Assembly (NCBI GenBank): GCA_024236175.1
Contig: JACKKY010000002.1
Coordinates: forward strand, 496,001 to 560,000
Length of the DNA: 64,000 nucleotides
Reading direction: 5' to 3'
From: Novosphingobium sp.
Lineage (GTDB): Bacteria > Pseudomonadota > Alphaproteobacteria > Sphingomonadales > Sphingomonadaceae
A model generated the notes under the pieces. The model did not search any database and was not told where the DNA came from. It was given only the letters and a program-made list of their open reading frames with translations. Below are positions 62,497 to 64,000 of this stretch, piece by piece; the first letter of the stretch is position 1, and each line of letters starts with the position of its first letter. The position numbers were made by a program, and so were the translations under genes.

Positions 62497-63474
62497 ATGA
62501 ATGTGGAAACGTGGCAACTTGGCGAAGTTTCCCCGGGTGGACATTCTCCGGCGCTCAGCGACGCCATAAGCAGGATTTTCGGCAGCTGCGACTGCGGTTA
62601 CCGCCTGTTCGATTCAAACATCACCGCTTCATTCACAAGCGTGAACCTTGGGCCGATGACGGTCGTGCGCTACTTCGGGCAAGGCGTGCATTGGGCGGAA
62701 CGGCGCCATAAGCATGTCAGGCGCTTCGCAGCCGACGACTTCATCTTCTACATCCCGCACGACAGCCTGGTCACGATAGAGCAACGCACCAACAAATCGA
62801 GCTTCGCCGCTGGACATATCGGTTTCGTCAACACGCGGGACACGTTCTTCGGCCAGCTGGAACCCGCCGGTCACGGCAGCTTCGAAATGACCGGACTGGT
62901 CGTTCCCGGAGCCCTGCTGCGCAGCCGCTTTCCAAGCCTCGACGGCCTTGCCGGCCAGGCGGTCGACATCGGACCGAGCCTTTACGGCGTCTTTTCCGCC
63001 TATGCGACCGCGATTGACGGCTGGGACGGCGAAACCGACCAGATGCGGGTCAGGGCGCTGTCGAACATTCTCTTCGAAACCTTGTGCTCCATCAGCGAAT
63101 ACGCGCTGGTGAGCCAGGAAGACCAGAGCATGCCGCCGACCTCGGCAAAGCGGGCGCTCGAGCGGATACGTACGTTCGCCCTCGCCAACCTTACCGATCC
63201 AAGCCTCTCGGTCACCATGATCGCGCACCGGCTGAACATGTCGCCGCGCTATGTACACAGCGCCTTCGAAGGCTCGCAATGGACGGTCAAGAGCTGGATC
63301 AAGCATCGCCGGCTGCTCGAATGCCGCAAGGCAATCCGCTCTCCCAGCATGACCGGACGCACGCTGACGGAAATCGCCTACAGCTGGGGCTTTTCGGACT
63401 TTTCGCACTTCAGCCGCTGCTACAAGGAAAAGTTCGGCTGCTCCCCCAAGCACGATCGCGCCGCCGCCGAATAG
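62497..63474 (+). CDS. AraC family transcriptional regulator
   Basis: 325 residues. An N-terminal AraC-binding-like domain (to about residue 190) is followed by a C-terminal double helix-turn-helix. The latter includes LSVTMIAHRLNMSPRYVHSA, WIKHRRLLECRKAI and LTEIAYSWGFSDFSHFSRCY. ATG 62497 is used; the longer frame from 62386 is basic and non-homologous. It is divergent from the acyl-CoA ligase operon across a 226-base gap and is its likely regulator. No clear operator repeats were seen in that gap. Confidence 0.88.
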   Translation: MNVETWQLGEVSPGGHSPALSDAISRIFGSCDCGYRLFDSNITASFTSVNLGPMTVVRYFGQGVHWAERRHKHVRRFAADDFIFYIPHDSLVTIEQRTNKSSFAAGHIGFVNTRDTFFGQLEPAGHGSFEMTGLVVPGALLRSRFPSLDGLAGQAVDIGPSLYGVFSAYATAIDGWDGETDQMRVRALSNILFETLCSISEYALVSQEDQSMPPTSAKRALERIRTFALANLTDPSLSVTMIAHRLNMSPRYVHSAFEGSQWTVKSWIKHRRLLECRKAIRSPSMTGRTLTEIAYSWGFSDFSHFSRCYKEKFGCSPKHDRAAAE

Positions 63475-64000
63475 GACGCAGGCGCTTCCTTTCGCTGCAC
63501 GTCCATCAGGCTTGTATGGGCGCCGATGTCATAGTTGGCAGGCAGCCCGGCAAGCCGCTCGTAGCCGCAAAGCAACTCGAGGTCCCGCCGCCAGTCGCCG
63601 AAGACCACGAGGCTCGCGTGAAACAGGCCGCCATGGAACGCGCGGTTGCTCCGCAGGACTGCAGCCGTGCCAGCGATCTTGCGTCCCCGCCAGCCTATGT
63701 CGTGCGAGCCCGCGCAATAGCACTGCGCCAGCTTGCCGGTCTCGAAAGCGAAACCGAGACGCGCACCGGCAAGCCCGATCATGTCGCAAAGCTCGTCGAA
63801 ACCCTGCGACGGCCTGAGCGGCCGTGGCGAGATCCGCAGGAGGCTTATGTTGAGCACTCCGGGACGATGGACGACTGCCGTTCCCCCGGAAGCGCGGACG
63901 GCCACGGGATAGCCTCTGGCCCCGGCCCAAGTGGCCGCGTCACCCGCTCCCGGCAGCCCGGCAAGGCGCTTCGAGATCACGATATGCGGCGCATTGTCCC
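63420..64000 (-). CDS. lipoate-protein ligase family protein (5' end beyond window)
   Basis: At least 192 residues of the BPL/LplA fold. It shows DNAPHIVISKRLAGLPGAG at the window edge, VRASGGTAVVHRPGVLNISL with the RxxGGG-like lipoyl-AMP loop, and WRGRKIAGTAAVLRSNRAFHG containing the catalytic lysine. A cysteine-rich QCYCAGSHDIG precedes it. It would attach lipoate to a lysine; the lone lipoyl carrier in the adjacent operon is an obvious target. The 3' end overlaps the convergent regulator gene by 55 bases. No accessory C-terminal domain is present. Confidence 0.8.
   Translation of the reverse strand, partial: DNAPHIVISKRLAGLPGAGDAATWAGARGYPVAVRASGGTAVVHRPGVLNISLLRISPRPLRPSQGFDELCDMIGLAGARLGFAFETGKLAQCYCAGSHDIGWRGRKIAGTAAVLRSNRAFHGGLFHASLVVFGDWRRDLELLCGYERLAGLPANYDIGAHTSLMDVQRKEAPASYSAAARSCLGEQPNFSL

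Overview
The window is a gene-dense (~64% GC by eye) chromosomal segment of an alphaproteobacterium, most likely a sphingomonad (Novosphingobium, Sphingobium or Erythrobacter relatives). The grounds are a CcrM-type orphan DNA methyltransferase, a pckA / chvI-chvG / hprK / rapZ / EIIA / HPr locus, cobS with a J-domain gene and bolA nearby, and an infA-maf-RNase-yacG-tRNA-Phe string. No transposase, integrase, phage gene or CRISPR array was found. Most genes are packed in short operons joined by ATGA overlaps. No gap exceeds about 240 bases.

Layout. 1-4.6 kb: the 3' part of a sigma-54 activator with a GAFPGA loop, then an AtuA-type gene divergent from a SnoaL-like and an SDR gene. 4.6-7.1 kb: folP and ccrM; the ccrM upstream region carries six GANTC sites and a CtrA-like box. 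7.1-13.4 kb: an SDR gene and rnhB, a sugar dehydrogenase lipoprotein, GNAT, DUF1285, CoA pyrophosphatase, CCA-adding enzyme and a retropepsin. 13.4-20 kb: parC, a DUF4349 lipoprotein, ferredoxin with two tandem cysteine desulfurases, and a hydrolase. 20-23 kb: small proteins and pckA. 23-28.5 kb: chvI-chvG-hprK-rapZ-EIIA-HPr-trmH, a regulatory PTS without any sugar permease. 28.5-36 kb: META lipoprotein, rmuC, def, recR, fmt, an esterase, a cupin, truA and cobS. 36-39 kb: a five-gene GST/VOC/GST/GFA/NTF2 block lying between cobS and the J-domain gene and bolA. 39-47 kb: Nudix, DUF2332, hisG-hisD-nusB-thiL, and a K+-independent H+-pyrophosphatase with a clear terminator. 47-55.7 kb: an orphan ATP-grasp protein resembling the front half of cyanophycin synthetase, uvrC, a TonB-type receptor, infA, maf, a minimal RNase E/G-like protein, yacG and tRNA-Phe.

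Right of the tRNA (56-64 kb) lies the most unusual part. One minus-strand operon encodes an acyl-CoA ligase, a lone Rieske oxygenase alpha subunit, E1 alpha and E1 beta of a 2-oxoacid dehydrogenase, a 78-residue free-standing lipoyl carrier and a family III CoA-transferase. It is divergent from an AraC-type regulator. A lipoate-protein ligase runs off the right edge. There is no E2 acyltransferase and no E3. This looks like a catabolic pathway built round a detached lipoyl domain and a dedicated lipoate ligase, and it is the best candidate here for an undescribed system.
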